Positions 23,800-30,816 of a stretch of DNA of 30,816 bases are shown here, in pieces. Both the position numbers and the translations under genes were made by a program. Source of the DNA: Lachnospiraceae bacterium UBA5902. GTDB lineage: Bacteria; Bacillota; Clostridia; Lachnospirales; Lachnospiraceae. The DNA lies in contig DJEI01000023.1 in NCBI GenBank assembly GCA_002431865.1, positions 1-30,816 of the forward strand, given 5' to 3'. Within the stretch, counting starts at the first letter, position 1, and the number at the start of each line of letters is the position of its first letter. The notes under the pieces were generated by a model, which saw nothing but the letters and a program-made list of their open reading frames with translations, made no database searches and was not told where the DNA came from.

Positions 23800-24861
23800 A
23801 TGATGAACAATAATAAACGAAAACAACCGAAAACAATCTGGGATTTCCTGCGGGAATGTCCGCTTGTATCCCTGATCCTGCTTTCCGTCATCGGCTATAC
23901 CTTATATGCCCTTGTCGGTGCTATGGGTGGCGAATACAAGCTGCGGATCTCCAAGGATCATACACTCTTTATGTCTGCCATGATCAAAGAAGATCCATTT
24001 GTAAAAAAAGACGATGCAAAAAAGCCGGAGGATGTGACGGCAACCGGTACGGACGCAGACTCCAATCCTGTCCCTGCGGCAACGTCGACCGATGCACCGG
24101 CAACCTCTTCGGATGCAGTCAGCACCGACGGAAGTGAGCCGATTCCAACGACCTATATCACGGTTCCAATGCGTAAGGCACGCTCTGCTTATTACGATGA
24201 TAATGACCGGGTGGCTCAGACAACCAATTACGACTACATTACTGTAAATACCGACTACTTTAACGATGCAGCCTTTATCGGTGATTCCCGTATTGAAGGA
24301 CTGCATGACTACGGTACGCTCCGCACCAAAACAACAGCTGATTTCTACTACAAAGATGGTGTTTCCATCTGGGATCTGATGGATAAAACAATGGCAAACG
24401 GCGAAACGATCCCGAATGCACTTGCCACAAAACAGTACAAAAAGATTTTCCTCATGTGTGGTGTCAACGAACTTGGAAGCGGCTACGCCAAGGATTATCA
24501 GGCGCAGTACAAGAAAGTATTAGATCAGATTCAGGAATTACAGCCAGACGCTGTAATCTTCGTCATGGGTATGATGCATGTTACACAGAGCTACGCAGAT
24601 AACTCAGATGTGTACAACAACGACAATGTGGATTGCAGAAATGCTCTGGTTGCAGAATACGCAGACGGACAGCGTATCTTCTACCTTGATATGAACACCT
24701 GCGTCTGTGACATGGACGGCGATGTTCCAATGGGGGTTAAAGCCGATTATTCCAATGACGGTATCCATCTGCAGGCACAGTATTATTCCCTGTGGGAAGC
24801 ATACCTGTTAAAGCATGGTGTCAGCGACAGCGTATTTACGAACCTGCAAAACAAGCAGTAA
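23800..24861 (+). CDS. Membrane-anchored SGNH/GDSL hydrolase-like O-acetyltransferase partner
   Basis: One membrane helix near the N-terminus (LVSLILLSVIGYTLYALVGA), then a Thr/Ser/Ala/Asp-rich linker, then an extracellular SGNH domain. Block I is FIGDSRIEGL with the nucleophile Ser, block III is MCGVNELGSG with Asn, and block V is NDGIHLQAQYYS with Asp and His, so the catalytic triad is complete. It probably transfers acetyl groups delivered by the MBOAT protein encoded just upstream. The start is ambiguous: ATG 23788 lacks a ribosome binding site, while GAGGG precedes ATG 23800 and ATG 23803. It is the last gene before a strong terminator. Confidence 0.85.
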   Translation: MMNNNKRKQPKTIWDFLRECPLVSLILLSVIGYTLYALVGAMGGEYKLRISKDHTLFMSAMIKEDPFVKKDDAKKPEDVTATGTDADSNPVPAATSTDAPATSSDAVSTDGSEPIPTTYITVPMRKARSAYYDDNDRVAQTTNYDYITVNTDYFNDAAFIGDSRIEGLHDYGTLRTKTTADFYYKDGVSIWDLMDKTMANGETIPNALATKQYKKIFLMCGVNELGSGYAKDYQAQYKKVLDQIQELQPDAVIFVMGMMHVTQSYADNSDVYNNDNVDCRNALVAEYADGQRIFYLDMNTCVCDMDGDVPMGVKADYSNDGIHLQAQYYSLWEAYLLKHGVSDSVFTNLQNKQ

Positions 24862-24911
24862 CGAATTATAATTTTAGAATGTTGTAAATTTTCCTCGTCG
24901 CCATAACAAAC

Positions 24912-24968
24912 AGAAAACCTCATTACCAGACGTTTTTTCTCTGATAACGAGGTTTTCTCTTTTTATTT
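24912..24968 (+). terminator. Strong terminator of the aroC-MBOAT-SGNH unit
   Basis: A 19-base arm starting AGAAAACCTC (24912-24930) pairs with 24940-24958 with two mismatches, followed by CTTTTTATTT. It lies 50 bases after the SGNH stop codon. Confidence 0.9.
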
Positions 24969-25017
24969 CATCTACGAATTTTTATCTTCCTATATTGGTT
25001 TCATTTCTATATGGCAT

Positions 25018-25905
25018 TCAAGCCATCTTTGCACGTGGATGTGCTTTCTCATATTCTTCCTTCAATTTGCTCTGTCTGCTGCGCAGATAAATCTGTGTGG
25101 TCGAAATATCCGAATGTCCAAGCATCTCCTGTACTGCCTTCAGATCGGCACCATTTGATACCAGATGCGATGCAAAGGAATGACGAATCATATGCGGTGT
25201 AATATCCTTGTCGATACCAGCCTTTGCTGCATATGCCTTGATCAATTTCCAGAAGCCCTGTCTTGTCATCGGCTGTCCCTTCATATTCGTAAAGAGGAAC
25301 ATACTACCATGACTGATGGATTCCCGTACAGACTTAATATAATTCTCCAGTGCCATCTTCGCTACATTCTCGATTGGAATGACACGCTCTTTTGATACAT
25401 CCCGGCATAAAATATAATTCATCGTCAGATTTACATCTGTAATTTTTAAGTTAATAAGTTCTGATACACGCATACCGGTCGCATACAAAAGCTCCAGCAT
25501 CGCTTTGTCCCGGATCTCCTTTGGTGTCAGGCGGGATGGCTGATCTAAGAGCAGATTAATCTCTTCGATAGAAAGTGTCTCTGGCGCCTTCTTCTCGATC
25601 TTTGGCGGCTTCAATGCATCCGCATAATCTTCTGTAATCTCCCCCTGCTTCAACAGATACAGAAAAAACGATTTCATACTTGCAATGCTTCTGGATATCG
25701 TCGCTGTGGACATACCATGACTTTCCATATCCAGTACATACGAATTCAAATCCGTTCCCCGAAGCTCACGCACATCCGTACACTGTCTGTCCGCAAAAAA
25801 ACGGCTCATCTTCTTCAAATCTCTCCGATAGGATGCGATCGTATTCGCACTTGCATGCTTCACGCTATTCAAGTAATCAATGTAATTCTCAATCTGTGTT
25901 TCCAT
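25018..25905 (-). CDS. xerD: Site-specific tyrosine recombinase XerD
   Basis: The 295-residue protein has the SAM-like N-terminal core-binding domain and a tyrosine recombinase catalytic domain. Catalytic residues are all present: Arg146 (YATGMRVSELINL), Lys172 region (SKERVIPI), His238 and Arg241 (HMIRHSFASHL), His264 (LGHSDISTTQIY) and nucleophile Tyr273. Length and IRHSFASHL fit chromosome-dimer-resolving XerC/D rather than phage integrases, and the nearby SpoIIM-like and NUDIX genes match xerD surroundings in other Firmicutes. ATG 25905 is chosen because AAGGA lies eight bases upstream; an in-frame TTG at 25911 is too close to it. It has its own promoter. No dif site was recognised in the window. 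Confidence 0.88.
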   Translation of the reverse strand: METQIENYIDYLNSVKHASANTIASYRRDLKKMSRFFADRQCTDVRELRGTDLNSYVLDMESHGMSTATISRSIASMKSFFLYLLKQGEITEDYADALKPPKIEKKAPETLSIEEINLLLDQPSRLTPKEIRDKAMLELLYATGMRVSELINLKITDVNLTMNYILCRDVSKERVIPIENVAKMALENYIKSVRESISHGSMFLFTNMKGQPMTRQGFWKLIKAYAAKAGIDKDITPHMIRHSFASHLVSNGADLKAVQEMLGHSDISTTQIYLRSRQSKLKEEYEKAHPRAKMA

Positions 25906-25974
25906 ACCCAAAGTCCTTCCATTCCCTCGACAAAATGCAATCTTTTCCGACTGCTTTTCGCCTTTATCTATTAC

Positions 25975-26003
25975 ATTATAATTACTATTTCAGCTAAAAT
26001 CAA
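25975..26003 (-). promoter_or_regulatory. xerD promoter
   Basis: Minus-strand -35 TTGATT (25998-26003), 17-base spacer, perfect -10 TATAAT (25975-25980). It lies between the SpoIIM-like gene and xerD, so xerD can be transcribed independently. Confidence 0.8.
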
Positions 26004-26077
26004 ACATAATTTTTTCACATTTTTTCAATATTTGTAACATTTTGTAACATTTCTACAATATGTTGAAATGCACGTTT

Positions 26078-26626
26078 TTACATACCTATATATTGGAGAA
26101 AATTTTTTAAAAAAATTTTTGAAAGAATACTCTCGGATAGAATTCCGACAAAAAACGTCAGAATTAGAATCATCGCTGCCATTCTTTTTTTGTTCTTATC
26201 CTCCCCGGCCTTGCGTACCTCCACCGCCAGATAATACAATATTCCAAGATAGATCAGATAATGTGGAAACAGACATAGCAACAGGAACCACACCCCGGAA
26301 AGCCCCAGATAGAACATCTGACAACTGATTACAAATCCAAATAAAAATAGCAGCGCACTCATCCCGATCGAGAATACTGCCTTGGGTGGGAACACCTTAT
26401 ACAGCAGGTACACGACAACTACCTGTTTTATCCGCTGCAACAATACATAGAGCAACGTCTGATGCACCGATACCCCTGCTAACCGGCTGCTATCTGTAAA
26501 TGGCAGTATAAATGCCTGCAGATTCCGATCGCATCGCAGCACGATATTGGCTAAAATACAGCCTGCCAGCACCATGCACAGATAATAAAATACGCGGCTT
26601 TTCAGTTTTTCACTTTCATATGGCAT
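26078..26626 (-). CDS. SpoIIM-like integral membrane protein
   Basis: A 182-residue protein with about five hydrophobic helices and short charged loops. Similarity to a named family is weak by eye. The pattern FGFVISCQMFYLGLSGVWFLLLCLFPHYLIYL recalls the stage II sporulation M family, and the order NUDIX, this gene, xerD matches the Bacillus order nudF, spoIIM, xerD. In sporulators SpoIIM works in engulfment with SpoIID and SpoIIP; many Lachnospiraceae do not sporulate yet keep such remnants, so the role here is open. GGAG lies nine bases before ATG 26626. The gene starts only 22 bases after the terminator of the NUDIX gene. Confidence 0.55.
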   Translation of the reverse strand: MPYESEKLKSRVFYYLCMVLAGCILANIVLRCDRNLQAFILPFTDSSRLAGVSVHQTLLYVLLQRIKQVVVVYLLYKVFPPKAVFSIGMSALLFLFGFVISCQMFYLGLSGVWFLLLCLFPHYLIYLGILYYLAVEVRKAGEDKNKKRMAAMILILTFFVGILSESILSKIFLKNFLQYIGM

Positions 26627-26647
26627 TGCCTTATACTCCTACTGCAT

Positions 26648-26678
26648 AAAAATTAGGGAGTGATTGTTCACTCCCTAA
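26648..26678 (-). terminator. Terminator after the NUDIX gene
   Basis: An 11-base-pair perfect stem, TTAGGGAGTGA (26653-26663) with TCACTCCCTAA (26668-26678), four-base loop, followed on the minus strand by five T. It sits immediately ahead of the SpoIIM-like gene. Confidence 0.85.
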
Positions 26679-26693
26679 AACATATGTGCCTGT

Positions 26694-27248
26694 CTACTTA
26701 AATATTCCTCGACTTTTCTTATCATAATAAGCAAGAATCGCAACAATTGTCTTACTATCTACAATCTTACCCGAATAAATCATCTCTCTTGCTTCTTCCA
26801 TAGATACTCGAACAATCTCGATAAATTCCGTCGGATCTAAATGCCGCTTGCCCTTCTTCAGATTGCGTCCAATATAGACGTCTGTCTTCTCATCAAAGGT
26901 TCCAACCGAAGAAATCATATTGCTTACATGATAGACATCCTGTGGAATCCATCCGGTCTCCTCCTCCGCTTCCCGTAACGCACATGTCTCACCGGATTCT
27001 CCATGAAAACTATATCCGCCTGCCGGGATTTCCAGATCTACTGCATCCAGAGAATTACGATACTGCCGCACCAGATAGGTGCACTCTTCCTCATCTACAA
27101 GCAGGATACCTGCGCCGCCACCAGATTTGTGCCTGATCAGATCATATACAACTTCTCCGCCATCCGGTGTCTCTAAGATATCCTTATACAGTGCTACAAT
27201 CTTCGCATCATATAATAATTCCAAGCTTTTTCTTTTAAATTCTACCAT
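26694..27248 (-). CDS. nudF: NUDIX hydrolase, ADP-ribose pyrophosphatase type
   Basis: Cytoplasmic hydrolase that splits ADP-ribose or similar nucleoside diphosphate sugars. The 184-residue product contains a complete Nudix box, G-x5-E-x7-REAEEETGW, at residues 78-100, with the upstream IPAGG typical of ADP-ribose pyrophosphatases, and IVDSKTIVAILAY near the end. ATG 27248 is chosen because AAAGGA stands eight bases upstream; ATG 27266 is in frame but would precede that site. The adjacent SpoIIM-like and xerD genes match the nudF context in Bacillus. No convincing promoter was found upstream. Confidence 0.9.
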   Translation of the reverse strand: MVEFKRKSLELLYDAKIVALYKDILETPDGGEVVYDLIRHKSGGGAGILLVDEEECTYLVRQYRNSLDAVDLEIPAGGYSFHGESGETCALREAEEETGWIPQDVYHVSNMISSVGTFDEKTDVYIGRNLKKGKRHLDPTEFIEIVRVSMEEAREMIYSGKIVDSKTIVAILAYYDKKSRGIFK

Positions 27249-27286
27249 ATTTATATTCCTTTCCATCCACTCTATTCCCTATTCCG

Positions 27287-27357
27287 CATCGTCCATATAA
27301 ACAGAATAAATGCATTATTCTATTTCACATCATCCATATAATCATAATAAATACATT
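27287..27357. repeat. Imperfect direct repeat upstream of the NUDIX gene
   Basis: Two copies of about 30 bases, 27287-27316 and 27328-27357, share CATC-x-TCCATATAA and AATAAAT-x-CATT, with a 41-base period. They fill the space between the rny terminator and the NUDIX start. Function unknown. Confidence 0.5.
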
Positions 27358-27416
27358 TCATGATTTGTTCCGCCCGCGATTGCTTTATATCTCTATACAT
27401 AATACAGGAAATAAAC

Positions 27417-27458
27417 AAAAAAGGAAAGTATTGAAAACTTGTATTCTCAATACTTTCC
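27417..27458 (-). terminator. rny terminator
   Basis: A 12-base-pair stem, GGAAAGTATTGA (27423-27434) with TCAATACTTTCC (27447-27458), followed on the minus strand by six T. It begins 25 bases after the rny stop codon. Confidence 0.9.
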
Positions 27459-27482
27459 ATGAATTTCATTGATAACAAATAA

Positions 27483-29045
27483 TTACTTTGCGTAATCGGT
27501 TACTCTCGACTCCCGGATCAAGTTTACCTTGATTGTTCCCGGATACTCAAGTTCTGATTCAATCTTCTTTGAGATATCCCGTGCGAGTAATACCATATCC
27601 GCATCTGTTACCTGCTCTGGAACTACCATTACTCGAATTTCTCGTCCCGCCTGAATAGCAAAAGTCTTATCAACACCCTTAAATCCATTGGCAATGTCTT
27701 CCAAGGACTTCAGACGTGTTGTATATGTCTCCAACGTCTCACGTCTTGCACCTGGACGTGCAGCGGATATTGCATCTGCAGCCTGTACAATACATGCGAT
27801 CAAACTCTGTGGCTCTACATCCCCGTGGTGTGCCTCAACAGCGTTAATAACCGTTGCTGACTCCTTGTACTTTCTACAAAGATCAACACCAATGGATACG
27901 TGAGAACCTTCCATACCTGCATCATGATCAATAGATTTTCCGATATCATGTAACAAACCTGCACGCTTTGCTACACGAACATCAAGCCCAAGCTCTCCGG
28001 CAAGCAAACCGGACAAATGAGCTACTTCAATGGAATGCTTCAATGCATTCTGTCCATAACTTGTTCTGAACTTCATCTTACCAAGAAGACGTACAAGTTC
28101 AGGATGTAAGCCATGTACACCGACTTCCAGGGTCGCAGCTTCTCCCTCTTCACGCATCATAGTCTCGACCTCTTTCTGAGCCTTCTCGACCATCTCTTCG
28201 ATACGTGCTGGATGGATTCTACCATCCACAATCAGCTTTTCAAGTGCGATTCTGGCTACTTCTCTACGAACCGGATCAAAACTTGAAAGCAAAACTGCTT
28301 CCGGTGTATCATCAATAATTAAATCAACACCTGTCATGGTCTCCAAAGTACGAATATTTCGTCCTTCACGACCAATGATTCTTCCCTTCATCTCATCGTT
28401 AGGCAACTGTACTAAGGATATCGTTGTCTCTGATACATGATCGACTGCACACTTCTGAATGGCTGTCACAACGTAATCCTTTGCCTTCTTATCTGCTTCT
28501 TCTTTTGCTCGTGTTTCTAATTCTTTGATCATGACTGCTGTTTCATGTTTTACTTCGTCTTCAACAGTCTTTAATAAGTATTCCTTTGCCTGTTCAGAGG
28601 TTAATCCTGAAATTCTTTCCAGTTCCTGAGTTCTTTTTGCTTCCAAATCTGAAACTTCCTGCTTCAGCTTTGTGAGTTCTGCTTCTTTACGTGATAATGA
28701 AGCTTCTTTCTTCTCTACGGCTTCGGTCTTCCGGTCGAGATTTTCCTCTCTGGAAAGAACACGCTTTTCCATACGCTGAAGCTCATTCCGACGATCCTTG
28801 ACTTCTTTGTCAATCTCATTTTTCGTCTTCATGGCTTCTTCCTTCGCCTCAAGAAGTGTCTCACGTTTCTTTGCCTCCGCAGCTTTCAGTGCTTCATCTA
28901 TAATCTCTCTAGCCTTATCCTCTGCCTTACCAAGCTTTGCTTCTGCCACGTTCTTACGATACGCAATGGCTAAAAACCAGGTAACGAGAATTGCAGCCAC
29001 GAGTATTACAGCGAAAATCACATACTTGATTGCTTCGTCTGACAA
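27483..29045 (-). CDS. rny: Ribonuclease Y
   Basis: Membrane-anchored endoribonuclease that starts turnover of many mRNAs in Firmicutes. The 520-residue product has the standard plan: one N-terminal membrane helix ([20 protein letters not shown]), a long Lys/Glu coiled-coil (about 35-200), a KH RNA-binding domain with [15 protein letters not shown], and an HD hydrolase domain with [11 protein letters not shown] and EAHHGDVEP. The start is TTG at 29045, eight bases after AAGGAGGTG; no ATG matches the family N-terminus. The family usually has about 510-520 residues. It lies between recX and the NUDIX gene with its own promoter and terminator. Confidence 0.97.
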   Translation of the reverse strand: MSDEAIKYVIFAVILVAAILVTWFLAIAYRKNVAEAKLGKAEDKAREIIDEALKAAEAKKRETLLEAKEEAMKTKNEIDKEVKDRRNELQRMEKRVLSREENLDRKTEAVEKKEASLSRKEAELTKLKQEVSDLEAKRTQELERISGLTSEQAKEYLLKTVEDEVKHETAVMIKELETRAKEEADKKAKDYVVTAIQKCAVDHVSETTISLVQLPNDEMKGRIIGREGRNIRTLETMTGVDLIIDDTPEAVLLSSFDPVRREVARIALEKLIVDGRIHPARIEEMVEKAQKEVETMMREEGEAATLEVGVHGLHPELVRLLGKMKFRTSYGQNALKHSIEVAHLSGLLAGELGLDVRVAKRAGLLHDIGKSIDHDAGMEGSHVSIGVDLCRKYKESATVINAVEAHHGDVEPQSLIACIVQAADAISAARPGARRETLETYTTRLKSLEDIANGFKGVDKTFAIQAGREIRVMVVPEQVTDADMVLLARDISKKIESELEYPGTIKVNLIRESRVTDYAK

Positions 29046-29096
29046 CTCAGGAGCACCTCCTTATTTAGTTTTATTGCATAACTACAACACTTAAAT

Positions 29097-29123
29097 ATTA
29101 TACTTTTTTTATACTAGTGTCAA
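29097..29123 (-). promoter_or_regulatory. rny promoter with short spacing
   Basis: Both boxes are perfect on the minus strand, TTGACA (29118-29123) and TATAAT (29097-29102), but only 15 bases apart. With 17-base spacing the -10 would be TAATAT, a poorer match. The leader to the TTG start is about 45 bases. Confidence 0.7.
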
Positions 29124-29174
29124 GGAATACTTTATTTTTTTTATGCAAATTGTAAGAAAAAATCGATTACTTTT

Positions 29175-29669
29175 CTATATTTTTTCAATATTTTTTCTAT
29201 ATTCTGACACTGCTCTGCGAATATCCTCATACTTAAATCCCCGGCGTGCAAAAAAAGAATACATGCGCCGCATCTGTCTTTCATCCGAAAAATCCAAGTT
29301 ACCATAACGTCTTTCCAGTAAATCATAGATCGTCTCCGCTTCATCGGGCACCAGCTCCATGCATAATTCACGCGTCATCTCTGAATCTACCCCTTTACCG
29401 GAAAGCTCCATTGTAATCCGGCGTCTGCCTTTTGCACGCATCTGATTTTGAATATACGATGTAGCATATCGTTCATCATCAATATAGCCATAGGACATCA
29501 ATTTCTCGATTGCCTCTGCAATCTCTGTTTCCTCATATCGTTTTTCTGCCAGTTTCTCGCAAAGCTCCTTCCGGGAGCGATCCCGGAAGGTAAGATAATA
29601 AATTGCCGTATCAAATGCACTGTATGTAGTTGGTTGCTTATGACTCTTCGTTCTCTGTCTGTTCTGCAT
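29175..29669 (-). CDS. recX: Regulatory protein RecX
   Basis: Small helical modulator of RecA filaments. The 164-residue product shows the RecX pattern of three-helix repeats: [19 protein letters not shown], then [14 protein letters not shown], and [16 protein letters not shown] near the end. ATG 29669 lies inside the 3' end of recA, a 32-base overlap in another frame, so its translation depends on recA. Its own ribosome binding site is poor. An unusually strong hairpin lies within its early coding part (29567-29590). Confidence 0.92.
   Translation of the reverse strand: MQNRQRTKSHKQPTTYSAFDTAIYYLTFRDRSRKELCEKLAEKRYEETEIAEAIEKLMSYGYIDDERYATSYIQNQMRAKGRRRITMELSGKGVDSEMTRELCMELVPDEAETIYDLLERRYGNLDFSDERQMRRMYSFFARRGFKYEDIRRAVSEYRKNIEKI
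29567..29590. promoter_or_regulatory. Strong hairpin inside early recX coding sequence
   Basis: CCTTCCGGGA (29567-29576) and TCCCGGAAGG (29581-29590) form a perfect 10-base-pair stem with a four-base loop, about 80-100 bases into recX on the mRNA. There is no T-run, so it is not a simple terminator; it could slow the polymerase, block ribosomes or stabilise the recA mRNA end. Confidence 0.45.
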
Positions 29670-30666
29670 CTACGCCAATCCCACACTTCTTACGTACCTG
29701 CTGTTCAATCTCTTCCATCACTTCTGGATTATTGGCGAGATACAGCTTCGTATTCTCACGTCCCTGTCCGATCTTCTCACCATTGTAAGAATACCATGCA
29801 CCTGCTTTGTTGATGATATCATGCAAAACAGCCAAATCGAGAATATCGCCTTCCTTGGAGATACCCTTGCCAAACATAATATCAAACTCTGCTTCCTTGA
29901 ATGGAGGTGCAACCTTATTTTTTACAACTTTGACTCTTGTACGGTTACCAACAACTTCTCCACCTACCTTCAACGTTTCAATCCGGCGTACATCCAGACG
30001 AACAGACGCGTAGAACTTCAATGCACGGCCACCGGTTGTTGTCTCCGGGTTGCCAAACATCACACCAACTTTCTCACGAAGCTGATTGATAAAGATAACC
30101 ACACAATTAGACTTGCTGATAATACCTGTCAGCTTTCGAAGTGCCTGTGACATCAGTCTCGCATGCAGACCAACATGGGAATCTCCCATCTCGCCGTCAA
30201 TCTCTGCCTTCGGCACAAGAGCTGCAACAGAGTCCACAATAATTACATCGACAGCACCGGAACGAACCATCGTCTCTGTGATCTCCAGTGCCTGCTCGCC
30301 GTTATCCGGCTGTGAAATGTACAGATTATCAATATCGACACCAATATGTGCGGCATACGTTGGATCAAGTGCATGCTCTGCATCGATAAAGCCTGCAATA
30401 CCACCCATTTTCTGTACTTCAGCAACAACATGCAATGCAACGGTTGTCTTACCACTTGACTCCGGACCATAAATCTCAATAATACGTCCTCTTGGCATAC
30501 CACCAAGTCCGAGTGCCAGATCCAGACTCAAAGAGCCGGTCGGCACAACATCAATTCCCATATTTGCGGACTGATCTCCGAGCTTCATCACAGAGCCCTT
30601 ACCATACTGCTTCTCAATCTGCGCCAGTGCCGCATCCAATGCTTTCATCTTTTCTTCGCTTGCCAT
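29638..30666 (-). CDS. recA: Recombinase RecA
   Basis: DNA strand-exchange protein and SOS coprotease. The 342-residue product has Walker [10 protein letters not shown], the [10 protein letters not shown] segment, [19 protein letters not shown], loop L2 with [10 protein letters not shown], and [12 protein letters not shown]. The C-terminus is acidic ([10 protein letters not shown]), as usual. ATG 30666 is chosen because GGAGG stands eight bases upstream and family members begin with MAS-type residues; the in-frame ATG at 30681 overlaps that site. It overlaps recX. The promoter region carries LexA boxes, so the pair should be SOS-induced. Confidence 0.98.
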   Translation of the reverse strand: MASEEKMKALDAALAQIEKQYGKGSVMKLGDQSANMGIDVVPTGSLSLDLALGLGGMPRGRIIEIYGPESSGKTTVALHVVAEVQKMGGIAGFIDAEHALDPTYAAHIGVDIDNLYISQPDNGEQALEITETMVRSGAVDVIIVDSVAALVPKAEIDGEMGDSHVGLHARLMSQALRKLTGIISKSNCVVIFINQLREKVGVMFGNPETTTGGRALKFYASVRLDVRRIETLKVGGEVVGNRTRVKVVKNKVAPPFKEAEFDIMFGKGISKEGDILDLAVLHDIINKAGAWYSYNGEKIGQGRENTKLYLANNPEVMEEIEQQVRKKCGIGVDAEQTENEES

Positions 30667-30701
30667 ACCATAAACCTCCATTATCTTCCATCTATGTTAT
30701 C

Positions 30702-30715
30702 AAAACATATGTTCG
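30702..30715 (-). promoter_or_regulatory. LexA (SOS) box in the recA leader
   Basis: Reads CGAACATATGTTTT on the minus strand against the Gram-positive SOS consensus CGAACRNRYGTTYG. It lies downstream of the predicted start of transcription. Confidence 0.7.
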
Positions 30716-30729
30716 TTTCTGTTTGTTCT

Positions 30730-30759
30730 ACTATACTACACTTCTGTTCGAAAAGTCAA
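30730..30759 (-). promoter_or_regulatory. recA promoter
   Basis: Minus-strand -35 TTGACT (30754-30759), 18-base spacer, -10 TATAGT (30730-30735). A LexA box lies on each side; the spacer holds an additional CGAAC half-site. Confidence 0.75.
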
Positions 30760-30768
30760 TAAGAAGTT

Positions 30769-30782
30769 CGAACATTTGTTCA
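30769..30782 (-). promoter_or_regulatory. LexA (SOS) box upstream of the recA promoter
   Basis: Reads TGAACAAATGTTCG on the minus strand, matching CGAAC-N4-GTTCG at all but the first base. It lies ten bases upstream of the -35 box. Confidence 0.75.
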
Positions 30783-30816
30783 TTTTATTCTAGGGTATCT
30801 GAAACAATGCGCTGTG

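Noticed and set aside
26031..26050. TTTGTAACAT tandem pair upstream of xerD as a second WalR box
   Set aside because: The TGTAAC units are four bases apart rather than five and lie well upstream of the xerD promoter; kept only as a resemblance to 21110-21128.
26095..26122. A/T palindrome that could look like a terminator
   Set aside because: It is inside the 3' coding end of the SpoIIM-like gene and consists only of A/T pairs.
30737..30750. Third LexA box in the recA promoter spacer
   Set aside because: Only the CGAAC half matches; the other half reads GTGTA.

Overview
The window looks like a low-GC Firmicutes chromosome, most likely Lachnospiraceae (Clostridia). The signs are strong AGGAGG-type ribosome binding sites, several TTG/GTG starts, Clostridia-type ChW repeats, a shikimate dehydrogenase-shikimate kinase fusion, RNase Y, Gram-positive LexA boxes at recA, and a nudF-spoIIM-like-xerD order that recalls the Bacillus/Clostridium arrangement. 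No rRNA, tRNA, insertion sequence or CRISPR array was recognised.

Region 1 (1-14804, minus strand) is one long type IV pilus operon read from a clear sigma-A promoter at 14776-14804. In transcription order it encodes a giant 2.2 kilo-residue prepilin with about 22 GLUG-like repeats and an inserted pair of CBM-like domains, a GspK/PilX-like pilin, two further minor prepilins, the prepilin peptidase, the PilC platform, a PilM-PilN fusion, a PilO-like protein and the PilB assembly ATPase. No PilT and no obvious major pilin are inside the window. An open frame runs off the left edge.

Region 2 (14858-15146) is a compact intergenic module with the full layout of an Fst/par type I toxin-antitoxin locus. 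It has a tiny one-helix peptide gene with a sequestered ribosome binding site, a shared terminator hairpin, a convergent promoter for a roughly 70-nt antisense RNA, and direct repeats at both ends. It is too short for normal gene calling and is the most interesting item here.

Region 3 (15180-17699, minus strand) is an overlapping operon of aroE-aroK fusion, azlC and azlD (branched-chain amino acid exporter type). It is followed on the plus strand by a decayed gene (17804-18965) carrying several independent lesions, then on the minus strand by rpsO and by a secreted ChW-repeat transglutaminase-like protein whose promoter overlaps a WalR-like box.

Region 4 (21165-24968, plus strand) holds aroC, an MBOAT O-acyltransferase and an SGNH-hydrolase-like membrane protein, ending in a strong terminator. 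The last two resemble a surface-polysaccharide O-acetylation pair.

Region 5 (25018-30816, minus strand) holds xerD, a SpoIIM-like membrane protein, a NUDIX hydrolase, rny (RNase Y), recX and recA, with LexA operators upstream of recA. Start codons were moved from the longest possible frame wherever a ribosome binding site favoured an internal start. All family calls rest on motif reading only, without database searches.
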